From: Apodemus sylvaticus
Lineage: Eukaryota > Chordata > Mammalia > Rodentia > Muridae
DNA: 64,000 nt
Assembly: GCF_947179515.1 (NCBI RefSeq)
Contig: NC_067482.1
Span: 77,976,444 to 78,040,443, forward strand
Direction of reading: 5' to 3'
The notes beneath the pieces were generated by a model that had not been told where the DNA came from, searched no databases, and saw nothing but the letters and a program-made list of their open reading frames with translations. Below are positions 20,500 to 31,449 of the stretch, piece by piece. Each line of letters begins with the position of its first letter. The stretch's first letter is position 1. The translations under genes were made by a program, and so were the position numbers.

Positions 20500-20668
20500 C
20501 TGTTTGTTGAGACGGGCTCTCGCTATGCTGTCTATATATGTTTCCCAGCTAGCTTGACACTTGCTATGTAGGCTATGTAGGCCAGGCTGGTGTCAAACTC
20601 CTAGACATCCACCTGCCTCTGCCTCTCAAGTGCTGGGGTTAAAAATCCATGCCACCACACCAGGCTAA
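20500..20668 (-). repeat. B1 SINE, minus strand
   Basis: GAGACGGGCTCTCGCTATGC ... CATGCCACCACACCAGGCT, with a CTATGTAGG duplication inside. Confidence 0.8.
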
Positions 20669-20687
20669 GAAGCTCTTCGGGGAAAAA

Positions 20688-20900
20688 AAATGTTTTATTT
20701 TCAATTTTGTATGTGTGCTCTTGTGCACACATATACACAGGACTACAGATGCCTAAAGAGGCCAGAGGCACCAGACCCCCAGAGCTGAAGTTGCAGGGAG
20801 TTCTGAGCTTCCAAGATGTAGGTGCTAGGGACCATAATGCTTCAGTCCTCTGGAGGAGCACCAAGTACTCTTAACCACTGAGTTATCTCTTCAGGCTCAA
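20688..20900 (-). repeat. B3 SINE, minus strand
   Basis: GTATGTGTGCTCTTGTGCAC ... GAGGCCAGAGGCACCAGACC ... GAGTTATCTCTTCAGGCTC. Confidence 0.75.
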
Positions 20901-20919
20901 GGTTAAGATATTCCAAAGA

Positions 20920-21108
20920 GGGGCTGGAGAGGTGGCTCAGTGGTTAGGAACACTGGCTGCTTTTCCAGTGGACCCATGTTCATTTCCCATCATCCACAAG
21001 GCAGCTCACACCTGTCTGTAACTCCAGTTCCAGGGGACGTGATGTCACAAAGACATGCGTGCAGGCAAAATACCAATGCACATAAAATAAAAATAATGTT
21101 TTAAAGAT
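20920..21108 (+). repeat. B3 SINE, plus strand
   Basis: GGGGCTGGAGAGGTGGCTCA ... AGTTCCAGGGGACGTGATG ... CACATAAAATAAAAATAA. Facing the previous B3 with 20 bp between, so the pair can form a hairpin. Confidence 0.85.
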
Positions 21109-21109
21109 A

Positions 21110-22204
21110 TCCTGAAGAGAGACAGTAGTAGCTTCTCCCTTTGGCTCTCAGACTATTGAAATCAATGGTCCCCAAGAAATCAGACTTTCCTCAGGATTCT
21201 TGGGAGAGTCTCTCAGAAAGGTCTGGAGCCCGGTAATGCCAGAGGAGGAGAGGCCACCATTCTCAGCTCCTCAGACCACTACCCAGAAGACCCTGGAGCC
21301 CAGACACGGATGCCTGGAGCACACCCTGACCAGGACTGCTCGGTCATGTGGATATTGCCTCTTCCCTCTCCTTAAACCTAAGCCTCCTGTCAGGGCCCTG
21401 ATAACCGGAGTGTGGGGATGTCACTAGATCTCAGCATTCATACCTCTTTCCAAGGTGGCCACACCGAATAATTCTGTTTTCTCTGCTTTTCACTATTACT
21501 ACCGTTGAGGCTTCAAGTTTACCTTAACAGTCTTTACCAGGATTGCCATTGGCCAGAAGTCACGTGTACAGTGACTCCCCAGTGTGACCCTGGTCATCTC
21601 AGGTCACCTCTCCTGAGCCTGTTTCTCTGCTCAGAAAAATGGGGTAAGAATTCCTGGGAGGATGAAGAGAATATACAAAGGCCAGGCTCTGTTTTCCTTC
21701 AGGCATGAGGGCTGTTATTTTTGAGATAGGACCTCACTATGTAGCAGAAACTGATCCTCCTGCCTCAGCCTCTGGAGTGCCGTGACAGACATGCATAAAC
21801 AGGCCAGGCCCTGGAGCTGTTCTCCTAGCAGCTGCCCTGTGCTCTTACTTTCTACATCACTGTGTGTTTAAGACTGTGTTGTCTCTAGCAGAGGCTTCTG
21901 TTGTCTTCCACAGCAATCCAGAGGAGAAAATCCAGTTTAGATAGCTGGCTAGAAAGGTTGGAACTAGGCTCTATGCTCCAGTCAGGTTCCCTCTGTCTCA
22001 CCTCTCCTCCTCTTTTACCTAAGCCAGACCCTTCCTTCTTCAGGTTTCAACATAAACTAAGGATCCCTTAGGGTCAGGCCTGGGTGCTTACTGGTTCTAT
22101 CCTACAGTGAAGGCTTTCTCTTTTCTCTACCACAGGGGTAGCTCCAGGATGAAAAGCCCTCGTCAGGCTACAGACGCATCCCTGGAGCATAGAGTCTCGA
22201 GTCG
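21110..22204. other. Mostly unique intergenic sequence
   Basis: A MIR-like segment lies around 21575-21660 and an old B1-like piece at 21715-21805 (-). No gene recognised. Confidence 0.4.
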
Positions 22205-23080
22205 CGCTGGGCAGACAGCAGGTGCTCAGTAGCTACTTGCCAGATGATGGACTTTAAGTCGCGCCAGAGGAGAACGCTGTGGGGGAGGCAGCGGAGAAAG
22301 CTGGACTGCCGCCATGCCTTACATTAGCAGTATCTTCTCCAAGTCCTGACAGCCAGGCCCCTGGGACGCCACTGAAGCTCTCTGAATTCCGGTCACTGCT
22401 TCACCTTGGGAAGGCAGCCGCAGCCCTCCCAAAGCAGCAATTGACGTCACAGTGGTGCCAGGAGCTGCCCCATTAATATTTAATGTGGCCTCACTGCAGC
22501 AGAGATGCAGGCAAGAAGAACTGGAAGGGTCCATGTCTCGGCTCTGTGGAGCCGTGGGGAGGGCACTTATGGGAAAGGGCTTCCTAAGCCATTCAGCCTG
22601 GCGGAGGATGAGCACCGCGCCAGCCCTTTTTAGTCCCTGGCTTAACTCTGAAAGAGCCAGGGCAGCATGTGGCCCGCAGTGGGACAACAGGACTGCTGAC
22701 TGAGCCCAAGCCCTAAATAAATGGGGGATTAGGGGCTCCTGGGGAGGTTTCCTGGAGACAGTGGGAGGGTTGAGCGCTGGCGCCAGGCAGACCACCCTGC
22801 AAAGCTATCTATCTGATCAAAGCCTCTGTTTGCTATCTAAGGAGTCAGAGAAGCACTTTTAAGGCTGCTGCAGTAGCCGAGGCAAGGAACCCAGAGGATT
22901 TGCTTGCACACAGTGGACCCTCCACAAATGTGGAGCCTCTTCTTCCAAGAAAAATGTGAAGATCTCTTCATGGATTCAGTGGCCAGGGAAAGAGCAGCAG
23001 AAAAGGGAGCTTGGAGCCAAATGTCCTCATCATGATCCCATACCGGGCAGGGTGGCGGGCATCCCCCGCACCCCATCGTC
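22205..23080. promoter_or_regulatory. Candidate distal regulatory block with a perfect CRE
   Basis: Repeat-poor sequence beginning with a short MIR/L2-like tail. Contains a palindromic CRE TGACGTCA (22442-22449), ATTAATATTTAAT (22472-22484) and CTAAATAAATG (22713-22723). Motif content only; no conservation data available. Confidence 0.3.
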
Positions 23081-23084
23081 TGAC

Positions 23085-23185
23085 TCCTCTGTTTCATAGA
23101 TGAAGATTCTGAGGGTCAAGGAAGCCATGTGGTCCAGACATCCACATGCAGAGCTGGGGCTGACCAGATCAGCAGTCCCTCGGGA
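23085..23185 (-). repeat. MIR SINE remnant, minus strand
   Basis: GATGAAGATTCTGAGGGTCA AGGAAG and GCAGAGCTGGGGCTGACC match the reverse MIR core and flank. Confidence 0.55.
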
Positions 23186-23366
23186 CTTTGCCAGCTGACT
23201 GGTTTATTCCTGGTCATCTGCCTGGTGGGAAAGGCAGAGGAATTCACAGGCACAAGGGCATTCCATCTGGGGGGCTAGGCCGATAGTACAAACCTCACCT
23301 GCCCACCCACCTCCTCCTGCTCTGCCTCTAGTGTATTTTCCCACATGTCCAGGCATCTTCCCGAGC

Positions 23367-23425
23367 TGAAGTCTGAGCACATCATCTCAGGGCTTAAAGC
23401 CATCCTGTGATCCTCCATGGGGACA
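23367..23425 (+). repeat. L2 LINE fragment
   Basis: GCACATCATCTCAGGGCTTA AAGCCATCC resembles the conserved L2 segment around TCACTCCCCTGCTTAAAACC. Confidence 0.45.
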
Positions 23426-23429
23426 GAGG

Positions 23430-24625
23430 GACACTAAAGACAATGCAGGAGGGGAAGGTGAGCTGATCCCAGACAGAGGGTGCTTCAGTGCAGGCATTAC
23501 CCAAATACTTATGTGCACACACATACTGGAAAACACTGCTATTCACCTAACAGCTTTTCAGTCCAGCCTGTATTTGCTGTGCCTGGCCATCCTGTGCCGT
23601 CGGAGAAGAGACCTGGGGCCGTGGGCCAGCCCCAGGTTTATCACATCCTCCATTTGGACTCTCTGCTTTAAACAACTTGAAAATCCCAAATTCTCCTTCC
23701 CTCTGGCCTCTTGGAAGACGCTGTCCCTTCCATGGTGACCCTCTGGCTCCTCCCATTTCTCCTGCTGCCTCTGGTGCTTGGCCTGACTCATCCTCTAGGC
23801 CTCTGAAGCGTCATCCTTGCTTCCTCCCAGAAGACCCCGAGGCTCCTCTCCAGCCCTGGCACTTCCTCTGGGTCCCCATGGTGCCTTAAGCAGTGTGTTT
23901 CCGTGGTTAAAAAGTAGGAAGTTGACAACAGTCCCTGGCACATTGTCTGTCAACAGCTTCCTTTCCTTCAGCCAAATCGATATGCCTACAAGCTCCTTCC
24001 CTGGCCAAGTGGGGTCTCATCTACTCCAGGCCTTCCTGGGCCCCATAATTTTCCTGGCTTTTTCCTTTTCCATCACCATCCAGGGCAGCAAGGCACCTTT
24101 CTTTATCTTAAGCTCCACAAGGCCTCCCCCCTCCCCCCAACCCCCCCCACCTCACCCCACCCCCGACCCTGGGTGCCGAGCAGCGTTGCTTTGTTGCCAG
24201 GTGATCCCCAAGAGAACACTGGACGCCCAAACAAGAGCCAGCAACCAAAATCCCGAACCTTCCCAAAGGCATGTTCAAAGGATTTTGAAGGAGTCAGACA
24301 GCCCCCTCCCCCTTTAAAATCCTGTGTGCTTTGGGGGCCTCTTGCAGTCTGTGCCCCTACAAAGGAAGCAGGGAGCTGTCTGCAGTTCCCACTTCACAAA
24401 CCGGGAGCTGAGCCGCTCAAGTCTCACAGCAACAGATTCCATCCCACTTGGGGGTCTTTAAATTTGGGATATCTCTGGCTTCCTGCACATCCAGCAGAAC
24501 GTATCTGCAAGCACAGCCAGGAGAAACAGACAGAAGTCAGCCCAGGATATGATCAGGTGGTAAATTTAAAAGCTCGGTTACCACCGTCAAAGAGAACTGA
24601 TACAAGAGCCTGTCACCCAGATATC
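23430..24625. other. Unique sequence with a C-rich tract at 24124-24169
   Basis: No gene recognised; overlapping ORFs of 130-180 codons on the plus strand (23817-24715) lack any family match. The C-rich tract is listed separately as a G-quadruplex candidate. Confidence 0.4.
24124..24169 (-). other. G-quadruplex-capable tract
   Basis: Minus strand carries at least five runs of four or more G within 46 bp, separated by 1-4 bases (plus strand CTCCCCCCTCCCCCCAACCC and continuing). Confidence 0.7.
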
Positions 24626-24629
24626 TGTT

Positions 24630-24820
24630 CAGTTGCCACCTCCTCAAAGAAACCTTTCCTGGCCATCTTGTACCACCCCCTCCTCCCTTTAAGCCCCACC
24701 CCCACTAGTCTATGACTGTCCCTTTATTACCATCTAAGACCCTGATGCAGTCACATTTGGGCTTTCTGTTCATCTCTTCCGCTAAACGGCAGTTTTCATG
24801 GAAGCAGGCCTCACAGTCTT
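24630..24820 (+). repeat. L2 LINE remnant, plus strand
   Basis: CCTCAAAGAAACCTTTCCTGG, ACTGTCCCTTTATTACCATC and GGAAGCAGGCCTCACAG-type segments follow the L2 3' end in order. Confidence 0.6.
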
Positions 24821-24824
24821 CCCC

Positions 24825-25405
24825 ACATCTCCTTGGTGTCTTGGAGGGTGTCTTGGTGTCTGGGGCAGGACAGGTGCATCTAACTGTTGCTGAAGAGAAA
24901 CTTTGTGTCCTCTCCTTGCTGGTGTGGCACTTTGGAGAGAAAAGCAGCATGCTGGAGCTTTCCACCGGGCTATCTGCAGAACCAGTGCTCTGGGAAGGGC
25001 AGGAAGGTGGGTCTAGTTCCCAAGGCAGGAACCTGAGGAAGCCCCAGCTGGCTAAGACAGAAACCTTCCAGGACATTTACTTTCAGCTTAAATTTGAACT
25101 AAGAAAGCACTGGGTTTTTTTTCCCTCTATTTCTGCTGCCCATGCCCTCCTGTCAGGGATGTTGAATCACTCTGTGAGGAACAAGTACTTCAGATTCCTT
25201 TACACAAAGCCAGTCCTCAGAGTCTGCATTTTCCTGTGCCAGAAACTGATCCATAGCTGCAGCTTCAGTTAAAGAAAAGTGCACACGTAGGAGAGTCAGC
25301 TCTCGCAGCACACAGAGCCCCCTCTGCTTTCTGTGGTGGCAGGGAGAGCAACACTATGGCCCCGGTCTAATGTTCTTGGTGTTTGGAATCCTGGTTTAAG
25401 ACTGT
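24825..25405. other. Unique intergenic sequence
   Basis: No gene or repeat assigned. GGTGTCTTGG occurs twice at 24833-24858. Confidence 0.35.
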
Positions 25406-25408
25406 TTG

Positions 25409-25575
25409 AGCTGGGCGGTGGTGCCGCACGCCTGTAATCCCAGCACTCTGGGAGGCAGAGGCAGGCGGATTTCTGAGTTCGAGGCCAGCCTGGTCTACAG
25501 AGTGAGTTCCAGGACAGCCAGGGCTATACAGAGAGACCCTGTCTCAAAAAAAAACCAAATCCAAAAAACAAAAAA
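25409..25575 (+). repeat. Young B1 SINE, plus strand
   Basis: GAGCTGGGCGGTGGTGCCGC ... ACCCTGTCTCAAAAAAAAAC CAAATCC, little diverged; the CAAATCC-containing tail is typical of mouse B1. Confidence 0.92.
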
Positions 25576-25589
25576 CAAAACAAAGACTG

Positions 25590-25662
25590 TTCGAGGGTTG
25601 GACAGATGGTTCAGCAGTTAAGGGCACTTACTGTGCTTGCAGAAGACCCAAGGCTCAGTTCC

Positions 25663-25700
<38 letters not shown>

Positions 25701-25710
25701 AGAGAGAGAA
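25590..25710 (+). repeat. Truncated B3/B4 SINE ending in (CA)n
   Basis: GGTTGGACAGATGGTTCAGC ... TGCAGAAGACCCAAGGCTCAG, then (CA)n 25666-25697 and GA-rich sequence. Confidence 0.7.
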
Positions 25711-25844
25711 GCTCAGAATCAAATGTAACTTCCTTTCTAGCGAATCTGACACGGTCTCTGGCCCACATGTAGTAGGCATATGCTCTAAGGCTGAGTGAAG
25801 ATCCTTGCTCCACAGTGCTTAATTATACCTTCTGCTTTTATTTC

Positions 25845-25988
25845 TTTATTTAGACAGGGTCTTACACTATAGGCCAGGTTGGCCTAGAATTCACTTTGTA
25901 GCCCAGACTGGCCTCAAACACATGACAACTCTCCTGCCTCAGCTTCTCGAGTACTGGGGTTACAGGTGTGAGTCACTTAGCCCAGCTC
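25845..25988 (-). repeat. B1 SINE, minus strand
   Basis: TTTAGACAGGGTCTTACACT ... TACAGGTGTGAGTCACTTAGC. Confidence 0.75.
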
Positions 25989-26109
25989 AGGCCACCTGAT
26001 TCTATCGGCCTCTTTGACAGGCTAGAAAAGCCCATCTGTCAGCTTCCTGGAGACCCCAGGGTAGAGAAGGCGATGATTTGAGTACATAGCCTTGACAAGG
26101 GTTCAGAAG

Positions 26110-26292
26110 GGTAACAGTCCAACTCTGGCACTCTGTGACACAAAATAAGTCACCAGTCTCCTCTGAACTCTGGTGCCTTGGTGTGTCAAATAGGCCATTC
26201 AGCCCCTGCTTATATAACTCCTAGGGCTGTAGAGATGATTGGATATTTTAGATGGAAGAGTATTTTGAAAAGCATTTAGTGTTTGACAATAA
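26110..26292 (+). repeat. MIR SINE, plus strand
   Basis: CAACTCTGGCACTCTGTGAC, CTGAACTCTGGTGCCTTGG and CTCCTAGGGCTGTAGAGATG follow the MIR consensus in order. Confidence 0.7.
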
Positions 26293-26299
26293 AAAAGGG

Positions 26300-27765
26300 T
26301 TAGTTTAAAACAAAAATGAAAATGAGAAGACCCCTGGATTCTCTCACAATAACCCTTGCAAGCCAGTCAGACAATACAGTATAAACTCACATCCTGGCTT
26401 GTGGTTTACATGAATTTGGGCAAATGAGTTAGCTTCTGTCAATGCCAGAGGGTTTTTTTGTTGTTTTGTTTTGTTTTGTTTTTTTCTCCTACAGGGCATA
26501 AAAGCCCTAGGGGAAAAAAGGATACTCAGATGCTGCAAGATACAAAAGAGACAATCTGAGGGGAAGTCCACCTGCCCCAAAGCCCTGACCAGTGTGTGGA
26601 AAGCCCACCGCCTGGCTATGAACTCCATCAGGGATTATCCGATTCCCCCTACAAGCAGCTCTGTGTATCTTAGCCCACCCCAGGTAGATGATGACTCAAG
26701 TCTCTGCAGAGACTGGTCCCTCTGCCTCTGTTGCCATGGCGCTGCAGCACAAGCTGGCCAATCAGGAAAGAGACCCATATCTGAGCCTCTGTTAAAGCCA
26801 GAGCAGGATGTCTTAGCCAATGGGAAGGTCCGCAGAGTGGAGCCACCGTGGAAACCTCAGCAGCAGGTTCAGACGTTGTTTTTCAGGTCTCATTTGCAGG
26901 GGCAGGGAAGGGAAGCAGGCTTGGTTTTCACTGTCCACCTGCTCCTCTTTCTATAACTCCTATAAACTTCATCTTGCATTTTCCAGGAAGACATTTAGGA
27001 GCATACATAGCAGAGGTACACATTGCCCAAGAGTCAGAACTGACGCCAGCTTAGCAGGACGATCCTTTGACACCCCCTCGTCATTTCCCTCACCGCACAT
27101 GCTCAGCACCACCAGTGTCTATGACCTTCGCCTGTCCCCTTAGTTCTACCCAGCCCCATCTGACCTAGGAAGAGGCTGGGTAGGCTGCACAAAGCTCCAA
27201 GCTCTAGGTAAGAAAAGGAACATGGGACTCACTCCAAAAGGGCACTTGTTTGTCCTTCAGCTTTGAGGCTTTGAGCAAACTGCATAATGTCTCCTCCTAG
27301 GGGCAGGGGAGCAGGACAGAGACAAGGGTCTGATCCAGCTATCACCTCACTCTGGAAGATTAGCAGAGAGCAAATGGGCTCCTGTGGTCGAATTCTTGAC
27401 TTACTGCTTCTCACCTTTATGCTAGAGTGGAAACGAGTTAGTCTGTAGGAAACAGCTTCCCAAGGAGCAGTCCCATAAACAGAAGCAGTGGACACAAGCA
27501 AGTCTGCTATGTCTGTATGTTTCCCGGCTAAGCTGGCCACACATTCTAGAGCTCGTGCCCAGAGAGGTGATGAAGCAGCCTCTTAAAGCCATACGCTCCC
27601 TGAATGTCCAGTCACGACCAAAGCCTCAGCTCCCGTTTGCCCCCATCATGCCCCCTTCATAAGGCAGCCTTCCTTCCTTGGTTAGCAACCAGGGAGCCGT
27701 ACATTCTCACACCTTTCATTTTACGAACACAGACTTAATAACAACTGCAAGGGAAATCGTGTCAC
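26300..27765. other. Unique intergenic sequence
   Basis: Repeat-poor 1.4 kb. GCTGGCCAATCAGG (26754-26767) and TAGCCAATGGGA (26813-26824) are two CCAAT boxes about 60 bp apart. No gene recognised. Confidence 0.4.
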
Positions 27766-27769
27766 AGGC

Positions 27770-28475
27770 TTTCCCTACTCCCTTCTGGCTTTCACTCTGT
27801 TGCCTGGCAACAGTTCTATCCAGAAGCCTGGGTGTCATCTTAGACAACTCTCTCACGCTCATCCTTCCTGGAATACATTGCTCAGTCATGGCCATTTTAT
27901 CTCCTAAGTGGTCCTTGAGACTATGCATTTGTCTTCTCCCCGACTGCTTCACCAGTCCAGGGCTCCACTGTGCATCTCTTGAACAACTACGTATGGCTTC
28001 CCGCTGGCCTCGCCCATCCCACCCACGCCTGCCAACCCCCATGACCACAGAGCAGAAGATTCTCAGAACAGCAAACCTGATCACGCTCTCTGATGCTTAC
28101 ATAGAACTTCTCCTCTTTGTTGTTTTGTTTTGCTATCTCCGGGTAGCCCTGGCTGTCCTGGAACTCTCTCTGAAGACCAGGCTGGCCTGGAACTCAGAGA
28201 TCTACCCACCTGGGCTTCCTGAATGCTGGCATTAATGGTGTGAGCTGCCATGCCCAGCTAGAACCTTTAAGAGTGGAAGTAAAAATCCTTAGCATGCCCG
28301 AGATGCATTTCTTGTCCATTCCTGCTCCCCCAGCGTCATCCTACCCTTGTAGGTCTTTCTCTGCCTAGAATGCTCTCCACCAACAGTGTTATTCTAGATA
28401 GTCTTACTTCAGGCCTCGGTTCAGTGGTTATTTCCTTAAGGTTTCCTCAGCCTCTAGGATCAGGTTAGTTTGCCC
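27770..28475 (+). repeat. L2 LINE remnant interrupted by a B1
   Basis: CTGGGTGTCATCTTAGACAA CTCTC, CTCTCTGATGCTTAC and CTTTCTCTGCCTAGAATGCTC with TTACTTCAGGCCTCGGTTC track L2 ORF2/3' sequence. A reverse B1 (28115-28261) splits it. Confidence 0.6.
28115..28261 (-). repeat. B1 SINE, minus strand, inside L2
   Basis: GGGTAGCCCTGGCTGTCCTGG ... GAGCTGCCATGCCCAGCTAG. Confidence 0.85.
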
Positions 28476-28525
28476 TGTGACAGGTTTTCCTGGCACCATG
28501 TTTTCCTTTCTTTTCTTTTTTTAAA

Positions 28526-28715
28526 AATAAGTTACAGCCGGGCGGTGGTGGCACACGCCTTTAATCCCAGCACTCTGGGAGGCAGAGGCAGGCAGATCTC
28601 TGAGTTCGAGGCCAGCCTGGTCTACAGAGTGAGTTCCAGGACAGCTAGGGCTACACAGAGAAACCCTGTCTCAAAAAAAAACCAAATCCAAAAAAAAAAA
28701 AAATAATAAGTTACA
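28526..28715 (+). repeat. Young B1 with 11-bp target-site duplication
   Basis: B1 body 28537-28704 (GCCGGGCGGTGGTGGCACAC onward, CAAATCC tail). Flanks AATAAGTTACA at 28526-28536 and 28705-28715 are identical. Confidence 0.95.
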
Positions 28716-28918
28716 CTTTTATGCATATGGGTGTTTTGCTTGCATGTATATCTGTGCAAAGTGTGCATGCTTGGCTCCTGAGGAGGCCAGAGGTGGCCTT
28801 CAGATGCCCTGGGACTGAGTAATAGCTGTGAACTGCCATGGGGGTGCTGGGACTCAAACTCAAGTCCTCTGGAAAAGTAGCCACCGCTCTTAATTGCTGA
28901 TCCATTTTTCTAGTTTCT
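28716..28918 (-). repeat. B3 SINE, minus strand (target of the young B1)
   Basis: GGGTGTTTTGCTTGCATGTA ... GAGGCCAGAGGTGGCCTTCAG ... GATCCATTTTTCTAG; its poly-A side is where the B1 inserted. Confidence 0.8.
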
Positions 28919-28966
28919 ATCTCTTATTTTATTGTATTTGTAACAATAATAATAAACCATAATATA

Positions 28967-28967
<1 letters not shown>

Positions 28968-29000
<33 letters not shown>

Positions 29001-29124
29001 TTGTTTTCTGTGTAGCCCTGGCTGCCCTGGAACTTGCTTTGTAAACCAGACTGGCCTCGAACTCATAGAGATCCACCTGCTTCTTCCTCCTGAGTTCTGG
29101 GTATGTGCTACCACTACCTGGCTT
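28968..29124 (-). repeat. (ATT)n plus B1 SINE, minus strand
   Basis: ATT triplets 28968-29001, then TGTGTAGCCCTGGCTGCCCTGG ... GTGCTACCACTACCTGGC. The triplet run is probably an expanded B1 tail. Confidence 0.85.
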
Positions 29125-29354
29125 TCTATCTCCCATTTTAAGTAGCAGAAGATTTATTTGCTCTAGGTCACACATGTAATTCGTGATGAAACTGGTGTTA
29201 AAATACAGGTCTGTCTGAATCCAAGGCCAAGATCGGTAAGCGGTCCCCACATGTGTGCATCGCGAGCACTGGTGGTGCTGGGACAGCCCATTCAATTACT
29301 GACTACTTACCTATCAATCAGTTGGGTTTTTTTTTTTTTATATAAGTTTTTGTT

Positions 29355-29482
29355 TTACTTTTGTCTGTCTGTCTGTTTCTTTTAAGAATGAGTCTCACTA
29401 CGCAGACTAGACTGGCCTGAAACTCAGAGATCTACCTACTTCAGCCTCATCAGGGCAGGGATTAGAGCCACCATGTTCAGCT
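29355..29482 (-). repeat. B1 SINE, minus strand
   Basis: (GTCT)n then AGAATGAGTCTCACTACGC ... GAGCCACCATGTTCAGCTG. Confidence 0.65.
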
Positions 29483-29484
29483 GA

Positions 29485-30483
29485 CATCAGTGGAAACATT
29501 CCAGTCTAGACTGTCTCACGGGTTATAACAAGAACAAGTAGGTTCTTCTGTATGGTCGTCTGTCGACAATTTACAGCCAGTTCTTACATCTCCCTTGTGT
29601 AAAAACCTCCCCAGGGCCTGCAGAACCGAGGGCATTAGGTATCTGGAAACTAGCAAACCTGTGTTCTTGCCCCAGCTCAGCCACCTCCCTCAGCCAGCAG
29701 ATTTCAAAGGAGAATTAAATAGGTGATTCTGACAAACAAGGACATGGAGTCATCAATTCCTGTCACCCTGGCTTCATAAAAGAAAGGGCAGCTTGACACA
29801 GAAAAATGTAGGACAGACCATCTCAGAATTAATTTAGCTTTATAAAAAGTCCCCGTGTCGTCCCGGTTCTCATTTTGCCGTGTCCCAGTGTGGACTCTGT
29901 CGGAGACTGGCCCAGGTCTACAGAACCTCTGCTCTAACCCGGTAAAGAATGTGTCATCAGCCAGAAAAACCAGAACGCAGTGCTCCAGAGTCAGGAGGGC
30001 TCATCCTACCCCTGATTTCAGAAGGAAGGAGAAGCAGGTGTGTCTGGCACACAGACAGGAGGCTAGACAGACTTCTCCGTCACACTGTCACTTTGTGTCC
30101 AGCTTTGATCGCTGCTTGAAGGGGCAAAGTCTTTCTCTCCTTTTAGAACGCCACGGATGCCTGTGAGCACCGATGACCGTGACCCAGGAAGTAGAACCTC
30201 CGGGCACCAGAACAGCTTTCCAGCCTCTTGACTGGAGCGGATGAGAAAGCCGAGCTACTCTCGCAAGGGCAACACATTGTTCCCTTGGACCTTTGACCTT
30301 GGTCTCTCCCACCAAGCCACTCATTCGCTTGCTAATTCATCGTTTGCTATTTACCATAGTGTAACATTCCGAGTCAGTGAAGGGAAAGAATGCATTGGCC
30401 TCTGTTCTCACAGAGTTCAGTCTGTGAGAGGCACACTCAATTCAAGCCAGGGATCAGTGCCACAGCAGAGATGGCACCTCGTG
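29485..30483. other. Mostly unique intergenic sequence
   Basis: A MIR-like segment at about 29635-29705. Nothing else recognised. Confidence 0.4.
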
Positions 30484-30840
30484 TGATGGTTAATGTGGAT
30501 TGTCGAGTTACAGGGTCCAGAACCATTCAAGAGACAAGCCTGTGGGCAGCTGGTGAGGGATGTTCTGATTTAGGTGAGCTGAGGTAGGAGGACCCACGCT
30601 GTGTGTAGGCAGTGCCGCTCCACGGCCTGGGGTCTCAGGCTGGGCAGAGAGGAGGAAGCCAGCAGAGCAGCAGCCTTCCCTGCTCTTAGTTTCCTGACTG
30701 TGGATGCAAGGTGACCAGCTGCCTCAAGGCCCTGCCACCATGCTGTCCCTGCCATGACAGATTGTACCTCAAACCAGAAGCTGAAGAAACACTTCCCTGT
30801 TGCTCCTGTCACAGCAACAAGAATAGAAATGTATGAAATG
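30484..30840 (+). mobile_element. MaLR-like LTR remnant
   Basis: TGATGGTTAATGTGGATTGTC start, GTGACCAGCTGCCTCAAGGC, CTGCCACCATGCTGTCCC and CTCCTGTCACAGCAAC follow the order of a murine LTR of the MaLR type. Non-coding. Confidence 0.55.
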
Positions 30841-31160
30841 AGAGGGCTTCCCTGAGTCACTGGGTCGCAAGGTTGAGGGACAGTGATGGGGCTGAGAAGG
30901 GAGAATGACGAAGCCTGACTCGCACACAGAGCTGCGGTGAGACCAGGGCAACCACAGAGGGACGAGCCACGGGGAAAGACATTTACTGTGGAGCGAAGGA
31001 GGGTCGCACCCTCCTAAATCCCCCCATGGCGCACTTGCTGGTAAAAGACCAGGGTGCTTCTGTTAAGCAGATTAGGGTATAGAGCATAAAAAGTGATAAA
31101 ATGTACATGCTCTTATTTCTCAAAGACAGGGAGAAAATAATTGCCTTTTTAAGAAAAACT

Positions 31161-31360
31161 AGGGGCAGGAGAGACGGTTCAGTGATTGGCTCAGTGGTTA
31201 AGAGCACTGACTGCTCTTCCAGAGGTCCTGAGTTCAATTCCCAGCAACCACATGGTGGCTCACAACCATCTGTAATGGGGTCTGGTGCCCTCTTCTGGGG
31301 TGTCTGAAGAGAGCAATGGTGGTGTACTCATATGTATATGATAAATAAATACATTTAGAG
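31161..31360 (+). repeat. B2 SINE, plus strand, with 5' duplication
   Basis: GGGGCAGGAGAGACGGTTCA GTGATTGGCTCAGTGG (start partly doubled) ... CATGGTGGCTCACAACCATC ... GATAAATAAATAC, then GA repeats and a reverse ID-like piece at 31385-31445. Confidence 0.85.
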
Positions 31361-31449
31361 AGAGAGAGAAACAGAGAGAGAGATTAGACTCAGGGCTTCG
31401 TACACACTGGGCAAGTGCTCTACTGCCAAGCTACAGTCCCAATCCAAGA

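Noticed and set aside
23817..25272. Overlapping plus-strand ORFs of 166, 180 and 186 codons
   Set aside because: No family resemblance, no splice or promoter context; part of the interval is L2-derived and one part is a C-rich tract.
25406..25621. Small ORFs such as this one (also 28470-28706, 62661-62891, 62278-62538)
   Set aside because: They are B1 SINE translations, recognisable by the shared FEASLVYRVSSRTARATQ-type string.
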